In this document: piece after piece, positions 1-12,795 of the stretch
Position numbering within the stretch: position 1 is the stretch's first letter
Layout of the letters: every line of letters begins with the position of its first letter
Assembly: GCA_032164295.1 (NCBI GenBank)
Contig: JAJHTX010000001.1
Location: forward strand, 2,976,001-3,040,000
Direction of reading: 5' to 3'
Length of the DNA stretch: 64,000 bases
DNA from: Inonotus obliquus
Taxonomy: Eukaryota > Basidiomycota > Agaricomycetes > Hymenochaetales > Hymenochaetaceae
Program-made: the position numbers and the translations under genes
Notes under the pieces: generated by a model
Database searches by the model: none
The model's input: the letters and a program-made list of their open reading frames with translations, nothing else
What the model was told of the DNA's origin: nothing

Positions 1-1
1 C

Positions 2-3000
2 GGTGATGGCCGACAGTACACCATCCATGTTTCTGAGGAACAGGCAGAGATAAAAGCTCCTGAGGACAATGCCGGTAGTGTTGCTTCAGAAGCTCCCATT
101 AGCAAGGAGGATCGCTTCGTTGATGATTTTGATCGAAGCTGGCCTAAATCTTCTGCAGAGTATGGAAAGGATGAGATGCCTCAACAGCGGCGCCCATCAC
201 GCTCGGACACTGCGTCGAACTTTTCCGGTCACTCTCCTGTCTCCGTACGTGATAGTATGCAGTCTCGGTTACTCTTCAATGAGCGCTCGAATCGAATGGA
301 GCCTATTTCTGGAGGCAGACCGGGTCCCGGTTCTTTTGGACCCGGACGTGGAGTGCAAATTCAACGGGACAGGCCAGATGGTCCAGGCCGGTTTCACAGC
401 GGCCGCCTCGAACGAGATGCTCCACCGCATAGTGCATTTCGGAGACCTCATGATTCTCCTTGGAACCATCCACATAGCACGGAACAACACACACGAGACC
501 TTCGAGAGTTGAAAGCAGAGCCTACTTCTTACTTTCATGGCGATTTCAACGACCGGAAGGGCAGATCTGAGTGGCCTGCTGCTAGAGCGCGTGGTGGGCC
601 ATCGCCGAATGGACGAGTGTTTGGAAGTAGAGAGCCGTCTTCTTCTCGGTCTATAAACGGTGCGCCTTCGATAGCGAGTAGCGATGGTCACAGTAGTAGA
701 TACGCGCCTTCAATGCGTGATCAACACAAGGGCTTCCCATCCGGACCCCCTAGAGATATGGAAAAACAGCTATCTCCTCACTTCACTCAACCTCAATCCG
801 TGGCTCCCTCTGAGAAGTCATTGGCAGACGCTGATGCCCACACAGCTTCTGGGGTTGATGCGATCAGAGATCGGGACCAGCCAGAGTCAGCGCTTGGACT
901 TACAGCGCATCCTCAAGCCGAAGTGGATGAGAGTAAGGCCCAGCCATCCGCTCCTTCAAATGATCCGGAAGCTATACGCAAAGCTTTCCTTCATGACAGA
1001 GCAGAAGCTGCGAAGATTCGGCGGCAACATGAGGAAGAGGAACGTATGAAAGCCCAGGAGAGGGCCAGGAAAAAGGCTGCTGAATTGGAGGCAAGGATTA
1101 CGGCGGCCAAAGCAGCTAAGAACGAGTCGCACCCGACGGAAAAGCCAGAGCCCGTCGCCGCCGCTCCATTACCAGAGGCAGGCAAGCAGAAACCAACTGA
1201 GGTGCGTTTAGTATTTCTTTGCAGGGCTCACGGGCACCATGGCCTGATGTTTGTCCTCGTTACCTTTAGGCTGAGGTTCTGCGAGTCATTGAGGGAGCAA
1301 TAAGCTCTGCTGTGTCTTCGGAGGTGCCTATAGATGGTAGGCCGGATGAACCTCAACGAAAAGAATCAGACGGTCAGACGTCATCGTTCGCGAAGGCCCT
1401 CTTTCGTGGGGAAAGTAGTCGTTCTGTCGACGCTCGCGAAACTCAAGAACCCGGTCAGCCCAAGCGATCTCCCCCAACGACAAAGGCGGATCAGGCAGAG
1501 TCATGGCGAGCAAAGTCTAAGCCACCCATCCTTCCAGTGGAGAACTCGAAGAACGATATTTCTCGGGAACCAGCTGTATCTGTCCTACCAGATGTACGTG
1601 CCTTTGATATCCAGGCTGACGAGAGCACGGAAGTAGTCGAGTTCAACGATATGAGTCGCTTGGTTGTGGACAAGAGCCAAAAGCCACCTTCGGAATCTGA
1701 CTCGACTTCTGTCAGACCGAGCCGGCCTGTCGCAAGTGATTTCTTCAAGGGGTCGTTTAGTCATAGTCAGAAGCCAGAGCAGGATACCTGGCGTAGGGCG
1801 GACACTATGACTCGTCGAGCTTATTCTAGGGAGAACGGGTTAGGCGACGCCTCTCAACAGAGGACACCAGGTAGCATTCCCGAGGATTGGTCTGATTCTC
1901 AGCTGAACGGTGAAGCACAACCGAAGTCACCTATTTCGCAACCCAATGGGGTTTTACCACCAACGACGCCAAACCAGCATTCACATTCGGCATCTGGTGC
2001 GCCAAGGTTCTTGCGATCACCACACGGACCATACCGAGAAGCGCCTTTAGCTGCGTTGGATGATACTATGTCACGAATAAAAGGTGCGTTGGATGTGATG
2101 CATTCTGCGAATGAGCATGGCCCTAGAGAGACCTCTGGTCCTTCAACCGTGCGTCTTCCCGCTCCAACTTCCGTTCCACCGATGCCTACCAAGTGGCTCC
2201 CTCCTGCTCTTCGTCCATCTGGCGTGGTGTCAAATAACAAGCGCACAGATACGTTTGAGCCAACACATCCGGAGCCTCCCCGCAGTCCTGCACCTCCCGT
2301 GAATAAGGTCGCGATTCGCTTGCCTTCTGTTTCTCGTCGCATTGAGCCTTTAACAAAGAGGCAGATAAACTACCAAAAGTACTTTGGTCCTGTGCGATGG
2401 GAGATTTTATCATTCGACCCTCCTGTAGAAGGCATGACGAAAAAGAGCTTGTCGGTGAACGACGTTCTCTTTAAGAAGCCCCAGGGGCCGTTCAAGATGC
2501 GGAGATATCGTGTCCAACTACCAAAGTCTAACACTGCAAGTCAGCGGTCCCCCAGAATCGGATTTCAGGGCGTTGACAGAAATACGATATCGCGAACAGC
2601 TTCGCAAGGAACGACAGATGATACCATCGGAGTTTTGAAGAGTGGGCAAAGTAGCTGGCGTTCTTCCACCAGCACCAGACTTGGGGACAATGGTGCTCCG
2701 GAAAAACGTATCGCGTCAACCCTCGATATCACAAGTCGGTCCCCTCCCCCAGAGTTGGCTACAAGAACTGAGCGAGCGCCAACAATATCCGGAGTTGCAA
2801 TTAAACACAGGACGTCGCAGAGATCGCTTGACGTAACTGATGTCGCTTTCTACCGTGATGTGCGAAGACCAGCGGATAGTAATGTTCCAGTAGTTACATT
2901 TACTGTCAGCAGTGAACTAGAAAGCCAAGGTGAAGGGTCGGCCTCGCGAAAGACTCCCGTTCTTTCTGACGAGTCTACAAAGCCGTTGTCTAGTAATGTC

Positions 3001-4322
3001 CTTGAGCCATCTACATCGGATGTCAAACCATCTTCACTGCCGCAGCTGAGCTCGATGACTTCGTCACTATTGTCAGGCGAGGATTTGCCTCCTTCTCCAC
3101 TACTGAAATCTGCGCAATCTGACACCCAGGCTGGGGGAAGCGTGCACAGCAAAGTGTTCGAACCTCAGGTGTGTCGCATTTGCTAACTTGTTCTCAGTAG
3201 TTTCATGCTCATTTCGTTAAGGGCGGTCCTTTCTTACAGAGGCAACCTGTGACACCTCCCCCACAGAATGCATCGTCATCTTGGGCAAAATCGCCTGCAC
3301 GTGCCCCTGATCCAGAACATTTGAAGGCTGTGTGGTCTCAAGCACCTGATGGCGATCTGGTTCCGGCAGTTAACTCCCTGAAGAACATTGCCGATGACCT
3401 ACCTGCGGTGCCGTTCACCCTGCAAGAGGTGAAATCAGAGGGAGGTACTCCTCCGCCAGCACCGCCTGGTCCTGTTGCGCCTCCTACAAGGATGTCTGCT
3501 TCGGAGGTTACGAGAGCATTTCAAACTGTCCCTGCTGGTCCTTCAAATAGTGTGGGTCCATCTGGGCTTCGGAGTAATCAGATCCCTTCGAATCTGGGCT
3601 CCCCGATAGGTGCTCAGCGAGCTCTCAAGCCTCCAACTATCGGCTTGCCCCCTCCACCTTCCGTCAACGCTGGTGCTCCCCGGCCTCCATTCATGGGTTA
3701 CCCGACGTCAGGACCCAATCACTCTCCGAGCCCGCCGACGCTGGTATATTCTCACGTCATGCCAAACGGAATGGGTGGTTCGCCTGTAGGCTCGCCGTAT
3801 GGTCAACCTGTGTGGATGCCTGTTGTTCAGCAGGGTCAACAAATGCTCAGACCTCAATCATCAGCACCGTACAGTCCGTCACTAATGCCCTACTCTGTTC
3901 CAACTGTGCAAAATGGGATGTATCCACCCAGCAATATGGGAAATGCACAAGGTTCACCGGCTACGTATTCTAGCGCTCCCTTACCTTCTGGGATGATGGT
4001 TAGCCCCGTGCTGACTCATGCAACTGCCGCTCCTCCAACCGCTATGTACCCGGGTAGTCCCATGGTGATGCACGTTGCTCCTCCGGGTGCGACGTCTCAG
4101 TCCCGACCTCCGTATCCACCTCCACCGGGTCCTGTCGGAATGGGCAGAGCTTCTTTACCTGTGACGAATCCGATGGATCCACGTTCTCAACCCGCTGTTC
4201 CTGGACCTCTTCCACAACCGCACTATCCTCATCCTCCGGCAGTCCCCGCTTCGCGCTTTTCTGCTCATAATCCTGGATATTCTCCAGCTGCGCCGCCACA
4301 ATCTTACGTTCGGCCGTGGTAA
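2..4322 (+). CDS. Large Pro/Ser-rich disordered protein, 5' end outside the window
   Basis: The reading frame is open from base 2, so the start lies upstream. Exons 2-1201, 1270-3168 and 3240-4322 join in phase 0 across short GT-AG introns and give about 1393 visible residues. The protein is mostly low complexity, rich in Ser, Pro and charged residues. A short coiled coil of Arg, Glu, Lys and Ala lies near residues 335-380 of the visible part. A more ordered stretch around WEILSFDPPVEG (visible residue about 775) is the best candidate for a conserved motif. The last third is very rich in Pro, Gly, Met and Tyr and ends in RPW. I do not recognise the family; a scaffold or RNA/chromatin-associated protein is possible but not shown. 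It converges on the succinyl-CoA ligase gene 320 bp away. Confidence 0.75.
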
Positions 4323-4620
4323 GCGTTAATAGTGGATATCAGTTTTATACTCAGTACTGTAGAACTGTTGTTGTTTGTTGTTTGTCCTTCGCGTTCGCAT
4401 CACGTACATACAATTACTATTTTATTCTCTGGCAAATTTTTGACATCTGCATTTCATCATTTTGTACCTCTTATGCATTTCTTTCATTGTTTCCCTTTCT
4501 TTGTCTTATGTCAATTTAACGTGTTGCTTTTGTACTGGAGCTGGGCCCGAATGCGAAAACAGCGTGATTGCAATGTCTAGGTTGAAGTGATATTATGGGA
4601 GGTATACAAGGAAGGTATAC

Positions 4621-4650
4621 ATGTGTAATTTATGCATGTGTAATTTATGC
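4621..4650. repeat. Perfect 15-bp tandem repeat over a stop codon
   Basis: The unit ATGTGTAATTTATGC occurs twice without a gap. The second copy contains the stop codon (TTA on the plus strand, 4645-4647) and the last Ala codon of the succinyl-CoA ligase gene, so the first copy is a duplicate in its 3' UTR. Confidence 0.85.
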
Positions 4651-6396
4651 ATGTGCAGCATCGACCGCTGCTGCTGCTGCCTCATCTAAACCGTCATAGG
4701 CGAAGATCTTGAGACCAGACTCCCTGATGAGTCTGAGCGATGTACTTCAGTCAAGCGTAATGGTTAATCATGGATCAAGAGACTCACTGCTTCGCTTCAT
4801 CTTCTTTCGTACCCTTAAGCCTGACAATTAGAGGAACATTGAGAGCAAGATCTTTCGAGGCGTTGATCACGCCTTGAGCGATGTAATCACAGCGCATGAT
4901 GCCTGTTAATGTGTTAGATTTGAGGATCTACGGATTACGCAAACGCAGGGCTTGCCTCCGAAAATGTTAATGAAGATGCTCTTGACGGATGGATCAGCCA
5001 GCAAGATCTCGAAAGCTTTCTTCACAGTATCTGGGGTTGCACCTCTGTTCCAAAGCTAAGATTCAAAGCATAATAGATGGTCAAGGAAAGGTACGAACCC
5101 TCCAACATCCAGGAAGTTAGCCGGTTGTCCACCATGCAAGCTGAGCACGTCCATGGTGGCCATGGCCAGACCAGCACCATTGACAAGACACCCAACATCA
5201 CCGTCGAGCTTGATGAAGTTCAAGTCGTATTTCTGCGCTTCGACTTCGGATGGTTCTTCTTGCGTGACATCACGGAGTGCGAAGACGTCTTGTTGGCGGA
5301 AGGAAGCATTATCGTCAAAACCGAACTTCGCGTCCATGCTGACGGGAAAGGGCCTAAATACGATTGAAAACATTGTTGGAATGGTACTCACCAAAGGACA
5401 TGTCCATCCGCAGTCTCACCCAACGGGTTGATCTCAATCTGCGTCGCATCCCTGTCCTTGAAAATTTTGTACAACCTCTGGAACGTGCCCGCAGCCTCCT
5501 TCTCCGCCTGTTCAGTTTTGAACCCTAGTTTTTTAGCGATGGCCAAAGCTTCCTCGTCACTGAGTCCCTTGGCATAGTCGATAGGGGTGGTGATGATGGC
5601 GTCGGGGTCCTTTGCGGCGACTTCTTCGATGTTCATACCGCCTTGTGAGGAGGCGACGAGGACAGGACCTTGAGAGACACGATCATTGAGGACGGCGACG
5701 TAGTATTCATGTGCGGCATCACGGCGTTCGGCAAGCATTACCTTGAAAGAAGCCGCTTGAATTAGGAAATGAGAGAAAACTCCGGACTACGTACGGCGTT
5801 GCATATCCTGCCTTTCTCGCCCGTCTGTTTCGTGATGAGCTTTGAACCTATCATCTTGCTCGCGTAGTCCTTAGCCTGCTCAGGACTTTGTAGAAATATT
5901 AGGACGCCAGATGCATGTTCTTGGGATGATTGCGTCTACCTGTTGATGATATGTACACCACCTTGGAATCCATTGTCGAATTTACCCTTTCCACGGCCAC
6001 CTGCAAGGACTTGGGCCTTTATTACGAGGTCATTAGTACCTAATTTCCAATGAGATGAGATGTGGTGCATGAAACAAAGTGGGTAATTACCGAAAGACTT
6101 TGCCACCTCGTAGGCCTCTTCTGCTGACTTGGCGGGTACACCTTTTGGCGTCGCAATACCATACTACACAAGTGGTCAGGTCAGAAAACAATACAAAGGA
6201 CTGTTCAGAATGAAGCTTACGGAGTTTAGGAGGTTGACAGATTGGTACTCGTGGATCGAGAGAAACCGTTTCTGACCAGCAGCTACAGCCTACCAACGTG
6301 TCCATAATAGTTGAGTACTTAGTAGAACAGAAAGTTCGACGAAAACCGTACTCTGCGAGCGACTCTATGGCTGGCTCTGTGCAAGGAAGACAACAT
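4645..6396 (-). CDS. Succinate-CoA ligase beta subunit, mitochondrial
   Basis: TCA-cycle enzyme of the mitochondrial matrix that interconverts succinyl-CoA and succinate with nucleotide phosphorylation. Ten exons fit: 6396-6352, 6289-6221, 6163-6091, 6039-5940, 5885-5795, 5741-5392, 5338-5099, 5044-4956, 4902-4788 and 4732-4645, for 419 aa, the usual family length. The N-terminus is a basic, Arg-rich presequence ([15 protein letters not shown]), followed by the ATP-grasp start (FLSIHEYQS), the glycine-rich segment (AGGRGKGKF), the metal-binding region [19 protein letters not shown], and the C-terminal CoA-ligase part with GGIMRCD. The intron after exon 8 (4955-4903) starts with GC rather than GT; its boundaries are fixed by the conserved FGG-IMRCD. 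Whether it uses ADP or GDP cannot be read from the sequence. It shares a 193-bp promoter with the chromodomain gene. Confidence 0.93.
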
Positions 6397-6589
6397 GATG
6401 AGGAAGAGGAGGAAAAAAGAGGAGAGCAGAGAAGGCGAAAGAGCCGCGGGTCTATAAGTAGGAAGATGGCGAGTTGTGGTAGAGTCGTCAACGCCGATCT
6501 GCGTCCCCGAAGCACGGACACGGACAGCCGTCTTTAACAATACAGTCCGCTTCACTCCGCTCAACCTCCTGCCTTTGAACCGCACTACC
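6397..6589. promoter_or_regulatory. Short bidirectional promoter interval
   Basis: Only 193 bp separate the divergent start codons of the succinyl-CoA ligase and the chromodomain gene, so both promoters must lie here or inside the genes. The plus strand is purine-rich (GAGGAAGAGGAGG) from 6400 to 6440. No clear TATA box was seen. Confidence 0.5.
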
Positions 6590-9500
6590 ATGGGAAAACA
6601 CAAGCACACCTCGGATGATGAAGACGACAATCCTCAAGTACAGGGGAGTACCTATCTAGTCGGTATGCTGAACTTTGCATATTTTTTTAGTATAGACAAC
6701 AACTTACCCAGGCGGTTAAAATTACTCTCTCAGAGGTCATAACTCAAGCAAGAGTCATTGACTCGAAAAAGAAGCCATTCGTATGGGGTATCTTCTCTGC
6801 TGTGCTTTCTCGTGATGACCGAGGTATCTATCCTTAGGAATACAGAGTAAAAGTGAGCATCTCCTGGTCGTATTGAACGCCCGAAACTGACGGGAATTTA
6901 ATCTTCTTAGTGGCATGGATATACTTCCGATGAAGACACGTACGTTTTTGTTTCCTGAACTTTCCGAGAAGTTCGCGCACAACTCTGTTTCGTGTTCTAA
7001 GTTGGGAACCGCAAGATAATGTTAAGTATTGCAAGCGCCTGCTAAAGTCCTTTTGGAAGAATGTTGGGAAGGAGCACAGGGAACATCCTGGCCCTCCGGG
7101 TACAGAGTACAGAGCAACTAATGAATGGATAAGTAAGCAAGTCGTTGGACAATTCATATATTACATTGAAAACTAATATCGTCACCGATTTCCTTAGGAA
7201 AAGAGCGTCAGCACTTTGAAGACGAGATGAAGAAAGAGAACGCTGAGAAGGAAGCTAGACAAAGAGTAAGGCTAATTCTACGATTCCGGCAAGACCAATT
7301 AACTATCTCTTTCAAGGAAAGGGAGCGTCTGAGGAAGGTGAAAGCTGCGAGAACTTCTATAGAGACCGACGCACCGACGCAATCAAGAACCGAGGACCTG
7401 TCGGACGTTCTTCAACTCTTCGATAATGATTCCGTGCGTGTTTTCTTGTTTTCCATGACAGTAAAGCTGAAGGACTTTGCCGGTGTATAGAATGGCTCAG
7501 AATCGGACGAGCTGCCGTTGCGACCTCCTTTGTTAAAGAGCATGAAGGGTAAAGGGAAAGAGGTACCTCGGGTAGCATCAGTGAGTTGTCCCTGGAGATG
7601 TCCTCTTATAAACGCCTAATATTGTGCAGGAGAATGAAGAACCGTCCTCGTTGAAGATCAAATTACCGGCATTTAAAAAACGGACCATTGAGACGGCTTC
7701 AACGAACAAGTTTGCAGGAATGAAGATCTCAAAGAAGCCCACAAACACTTTTACTTCTGGTCTTCAGGAATCATCTAGTACCTCAACGAGTAAACTCAAC
7801 GCGAATTCAGCGCTCTTCAGCGTTGCTTCATCTTCGCTTTCTAGCTCTCTGCACAAGCAGGCTGCTGCTCTAACAGGCAATGACGATTCGTCTGATCAAT
7901 AGTTCGTTGTTGTTCGATAGGTTCAGCTTCGGAATACTGATTGCTCGTGCGTAGTCTTCCGCCACGCCCGCGTCCTCCTGTTCCTGCTCCTGCTCCCGCT
8001 CCCGCCAAGTTTACACCAGCTTCAGAGGAAGCGGTGGACAACTTATTGGCTACGGTGATGTCCTTTGGGTATGTCAATGGTGTCTACGGCAAGTTGACAA
8101 TTGGCTGACCTGATTGTGCAGGGGTTCGGTTGCTCAAAAGCCGGAGTACGTTACGTCGTTCGACACCTCTTATCCACAGCTAATCTCACCCTTTCATCAA
8201 CCTTATAGAAACCTTGCCTCTCAACAGACCGAGCCGCCTAAAGCAGCCGTCGCCGTTCCAACCGGCCTCAAGTGTGTTCCGTTTATTATGAGTTCCAACG
8301 TATTGTTCAGACCTGTCATTCAGATTCACAAAGCGATGGACTTGGACTGGGGAACTTTTCATCGACACTGTCGATGCGGCCGACAATTTGTGCAACATCA
8401 CAATTCACAGCACGAGTGAACCGTCTGATATCGGCTTTCGATTGGGTCAGATACTGGACAGCAAGCATTCGATAAGATTTAGCAAATGTTACACTCGCGC
8501 TGAGTTGAACCTGATTTTACAAGGGCTAAGGAAGATGGATCAAATTGCTAAGATCGGGCATCGTAAAGCAGAGGATAAGGAACCGTTAGCTATACTCATG
8601 AAGTATTTGATCCAGAGGAATTTGGTGAGGACAACAAAAATCTCGTGATAGGGAACTTACCAATGTTTGGTATAGACCATCGCAAGCGCTGCGATAGGAA
8701 GCTTGGGACATGTCGCAGAGATGATCATCTTCCCGGCTGCCAATAGGGAACTCTGCGAACGATTAAATGTTCCCCTTCCCTTTAGGTCCGCTGACTGCCT
8801 GCTTATCGCCTTGATGCCCTGGCACATTCCTCCATCCAAATATGATATCAGATACCTCCGACCTGACGAACTTCGAGAATCACACATGGAGAAAGAGCTT
8901 GAAAAGATTCGAGAGGAGTTCGCGTCTCTGGCTTCCAAACCACACGTGGAAACGGCTTTTCGAATACTAGGCTTTGACTTTTCGTTTGTCACGTTTTTGC
9001 CTCGGCGGAAGTACTGCGTCTGGTCGTATCAGGTGGACACTAAGCCGTCAGAACGCGGGAGGAAGTTCACAGTAGTCAGACCAGAGACAAAAGCATTGTT
9101 TGATGTCCTGTCGTTCCTAAAGGCTGAAAACGTTGGCTATGATGACGCAGATGCACGAATAATTTTCGTTCACGTTGGTTCCGTACGGAGCATCCGAAAG
9201 CTACCTGGCATAGTACAACGACGTTGTGACAGGCCGGAGGTGCAGTTCGTCACCTACGGGACTCATGAAAGCGTTCAGTCGTCAATGTGGGGCTTTTATG
9301 AGATTTATCCTCTAGGTGCGCTACTTAAATATTATGGTCGGTACCATGGGGAGTTTCTGAAGAAACATCACAGGTGGTATCGTAACCTTCACAGCAGCAG
9401 CACTACTAGAAAACCCGTTTTACGTGGCAGAACTTATAGAACAGATTAACAAGCACCCTCATTGGGAATGCTATATTCTTCCATCTGTACTAGCCGTGTT

Positions 9501-10121
9501 TGTTCGATTATCGTGCCCTGGCGAAGATCCGCTTTCAGTGTACACAAGGTAAGCAAGGCACTTTTACGTCCTGTACAAGGTTGCCGACGACATATCACCT
9601 TACAACAGGGAGCCATATCATTTCGGAAGGATACTTGACCTAATCGAGGAAGGGAAAGTTGCATTGATGCAAAGTCCTGGGTTCTACCAAGGCCCAAAGT
9701 CCGAAAACGAAGTAGCAGAACGCGATAAATGGGTAGCGTCCCAGTTCTCCGTATTGGAAAAAACGCCATTTCAGTTGCTCGAAGAGTGCTGGAGCACGTT
9801 TGTCGCAGAGTATTCAAACATGACGGAAGCGGAGCTAAACACTGTGATCGAGTCAGAAATTGTGCGGGACCTTGGACATCTCCAGACTCAGCAGGCGATT
9901 CGAGAAAGTTATCGGAGGTTTGTCGTCATCAAGGCCGTGCAGGACGGTCACATCAACTTATCGAATGATGGGGTACGTATGCCTGGTTTGAAGTTCATTC
10001 TCTCACTAAGACAATTCCTTAGTTTGAGTGGCGAACGCCTTATGAATTCGCATTCGGGGATGGGTTCCCTGTTCTCAACGATGAACCGAGAAAAGGATCC
10101 GATCAACCACTGGTAGCATAG
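6590..10121 (+). CDS. Chromodomain protein with SPOC-like region, Chp1-like
   Basis: Seventeen exons sum to 2622 nt (873 aa): 6590-6662, 6734-6780, 6838-6852, 6911-6939, 7002-7132, 7198-7265, 7317-7433, 7491-7580, 7630-7901, 7955-8068, 8122-8145, 8209-8271, 8324-8624, 8676-9315, 9374-9548, 9609-9972 and 10023-10121. Residues about 20-75 form a chromodomain: YLVEVITQARV, then EYRVKWHGYTSDEDTWEP with the aromatic residues expected to cage methyl-lysine. A coiled, disordered middle with an Ala-Pro run follows. Near residue 350, KRWTWTGELFIDTV looks like the opening strand of a SPOC domain. The C-terminal half is globular and could hold a PIN-like fold. Order and length resemble Chp1 of the fission yeast RITS complex, which tethers RNAi to H3K9me chromatin. 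The chromodomain is seen directly; Chp1 identity is inferred. Confidence 0.8.
6838..6852 (+). other. 15-nt microexon within the chromodomain
   Basis: Exon of five codons (EYRVK) between CCTTAG and GTGAGC. It supplies the second strand of the chromodomain and is in phase 0 on both sides, so skipping it would remove five core residues without shifting the frame. Confidence 0.75.
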
Positions 10122-10308
10122 GATTCTGCTTGGGGTATATCGTGATTACTTTGCTTGCATGGTAGTTCTTAGTACCACTAGTTGTCCTTGTGTGAAAGCT
10201 GACAAAGCAATGTACCTACTGACGCGAACGAAATGTGACATGTCACGACCACTCTTTGAACTAGCCTCGAGTGTTGATCAGCGTAGAGCATCCCTCAAGG
10301 ACAACCAT

Positions 10309-12492
10309 ATGTCCGTATCACCCAAGAAGCGTTCTGCCTCGGACGCGCATCTCCCACCTAGCCCTCGTCCAACTAAATCCGCACGTATGGGCACATCCAA
10401 AGCAGAAATGGATTCAGGTCCGGACTCGGGGTCAGAGTCAGCCAGTCATGTGTTGGCGTCACAATCACTGGAGGAGTCGGGATTGGCTGCAAAGTGGTTT
10501 GAGATCGGGCGCCTGGGTTATAGCACCGTCTGTGCTTTTGGCGGCGCAGTCTGTGCCACTGTTGCCGCGACAAGGGCTTTTATGTGGAGGGGTTTATTTG
10601 TTTTTGGTGGTACGTAAGACTGCGAACTGGGTGCTGGTGTTAGCCTCATTTCACCTCCTAACAATTTATGCGGTGATGTCTACAGATAATAGCAAACCTC
10701 CGCTACCAACACATCGACCCAGACAAAAAAAGTCGAAATCGGCATCTCCTGCGGTACCAGCAACCAAAGCGAATGGCTCGTCAACGCCGAAGCCACCTCC
10801 CAAACAATCCAATCATACACCGACGAACATTCTCGCTTCGACGTCATCATCAGCGACCTCCTTTTACCCAACACCACAACCATCGCAGGCCTCTTCTTCG
10901 GCCTCGACCGCGTCTTCCACTAATGGCACGGATCCAACTTCAACACAGACATCTCTCCCCACTAGTCCTCAGAATTCTCAAGCGGGTTATGACCCCTGCC
11001 AAACGGATTCGGTTCGGAAGATGATTAGCCAGACAAACCAGATTGATCTACGTGCTGGCGGTGTCCGGAAGAGTTATAGAAAGAAGAGTCATATTTATGA
11101 GGCTCAGGTGCGTATACACTACGAGTAAGACCGTATGATTGCATCTGTACTAACTCAAAATTTGATTTGTAGCATAGGGAGCGAGTGAAAGATTTCCTTC
11201 AGCGAGTACTTTATGAACGCACAAGGGCTATGGGTACGTTGAATATTGTCTCTGGCGTCGCCTTCTGACGGTTTCCATTAGGCTATCAATCAGACTTTGA
11301 AACCTTTAAAGGTAACTCGCCTTTCTTGAACTAATTCATCAGACAGTTAGCTGATAGTTATCAGGCTATGTTCAATATCGCCGGCGCCTCGAAGAACTCC
11401 AGAATCTCTGTCAGTTGATATTTAACTATCCGTTTCCTGCGATGAAGGCTGACCCATAAATCAGCGCGCGCTGGTAGTAGATCGACATCACCAGTCGCGG
11501 AGCGGATTGACGACATGGACTTCTTGCAACGTGCTATGGAGAAAGCAAACAAATCCCTTCGGAGGTAATGGCTTTTCTCAACAACTCTACTTTTCAATTT
11601 TGAACATCGTGATGATTGTAGCCCGAGACCTCCGAAACCGTATAGTCCGGCGTTGGAAGAGCTCACTGCTCGTACGAAGCTCAGGAACGAACGCATCCAG
11701 AACCTTCTGCACCCAAAACGCAAACCAATTCCTGATCGACTGCCCAGTGACGCAGAGAAGGAAGTCCGGGCGCTGATGCGGAAGCGGGGTGTTGTTTCTA
11801 AAGCAGGGAGGGAGCAAGTTGGCGACTCAGACTTGGCTCGTCTTATGCCCGGACAGTGGCTCAACGACGAGATTATCAACTTCTACGGCCAGCTTATCGT
11901 CGATAGAGCGGCGGAGGTGGAGGCTGGAAAGGAGAACAAAAGCGGAAATGTTTGGAATGTGCATTACTTCTCGACGTTCTTCTGGCCGAAATTGCAGAAT
12001 GGTTACGAGAAAGGGCGGCTGGCGAAGTGGACGAAGAAAGTTGATATTTTCTCCAAAGACATCGTCATTATGGCTGTCAACCATGGTAACGCGCATTGGA
12101 CATCTGCTGCGATCGACTTTAGACGGAAACGTATAATCTCGTTTGATAGCATGGGTTTCTACAGGAAAGAGGTTTATAAGGTAAGCGTTCTGTACGACGA
12201 TGCCCGATGTCCAGTAACTGACGAATAAAGTTAGGCCTTGAGAAACTACCTCGATGAGGAACACAAGAACAAAAAGAAAAAGCCATTCGACTTCACGGGG
12301 TGGGTAGATTATCAGTCCGACGCGTACCCGGAACAAGAAAACGGCTACGATTGCGGTGTCTTCACATGCCAGACGCTGGAGTACCTATCTCGTGGAGAGG
12401 ACGAGTTCAATTTCACGCAACAAAACATGTCATATATTCGACAACGGATGATTTGGGAGATTGGAAGAGCAAAACTTGGGGACCCGTTATAA
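10309..12492 (+). CDS. SUMO protease, Ulp1/SENP family (peptidase C48)
   Basis: Cysteine protease that matures SUMO or removes it from targets. Exons 10309-10609, 10686-11107, 11173-11233, 11282-11311, 11365-11409, 11465-11564, 11622-12180 and 12235-12492 give 591 aa. The first 290 residues are Ser/Pro/Lys-rich with a basic, NLS-like start (SPKKR), plus one hydrophobic patch in exon 1. The catalytic domain is complete: GQWLNDEIINFY, the histidine in NAHWTSAAID, the aspartate in ISFDS, the glutamine in EQENGYD and the cysteine in YDCGVF. It ends in PL* at the usual distance. The frame is open further upstream to 10159, so an earlier start is possible. It begins about 190 bp after the Chp1-like gene on the same strand. 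A shortened paralogue lies at 16004. Confidence 0.88.
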
Positions 12493-12795
12493 TGTTGCTG
12501 TGTATTTTTATAGTTATTCCATTCTATTCTTACCACGACTATCTGTCTCTCTGCCTCTCTGTACACTTGTATCTTATTTGCATCACGCCTCGCACAATTC
12601 TTGTATAACCATAATAGGAGCTGGGGGTTGGGGGTTGGGAGTTGGATCACATCGACCCAATCAATTCGTGTTCACGCCTGTAGTGGACCTGTTACAGTCG
12701 GTGTGCATTAGCCCGACGTCGGCCTTCCAAAGATCTTTGACATCCCATAGGTGCTCAAGTGTAACAGGGGATTGTTGTTCGAGTCATGAAACGGT
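12493..12795. other. Intergenic, no gene seen
   Basis: Downstream flank of the SUMO protease gene, T/C-rich near 12520-12600 and with GGGGTTG repeated at 12618-12636. It holds no credible coding region. Confidence 0.5.
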
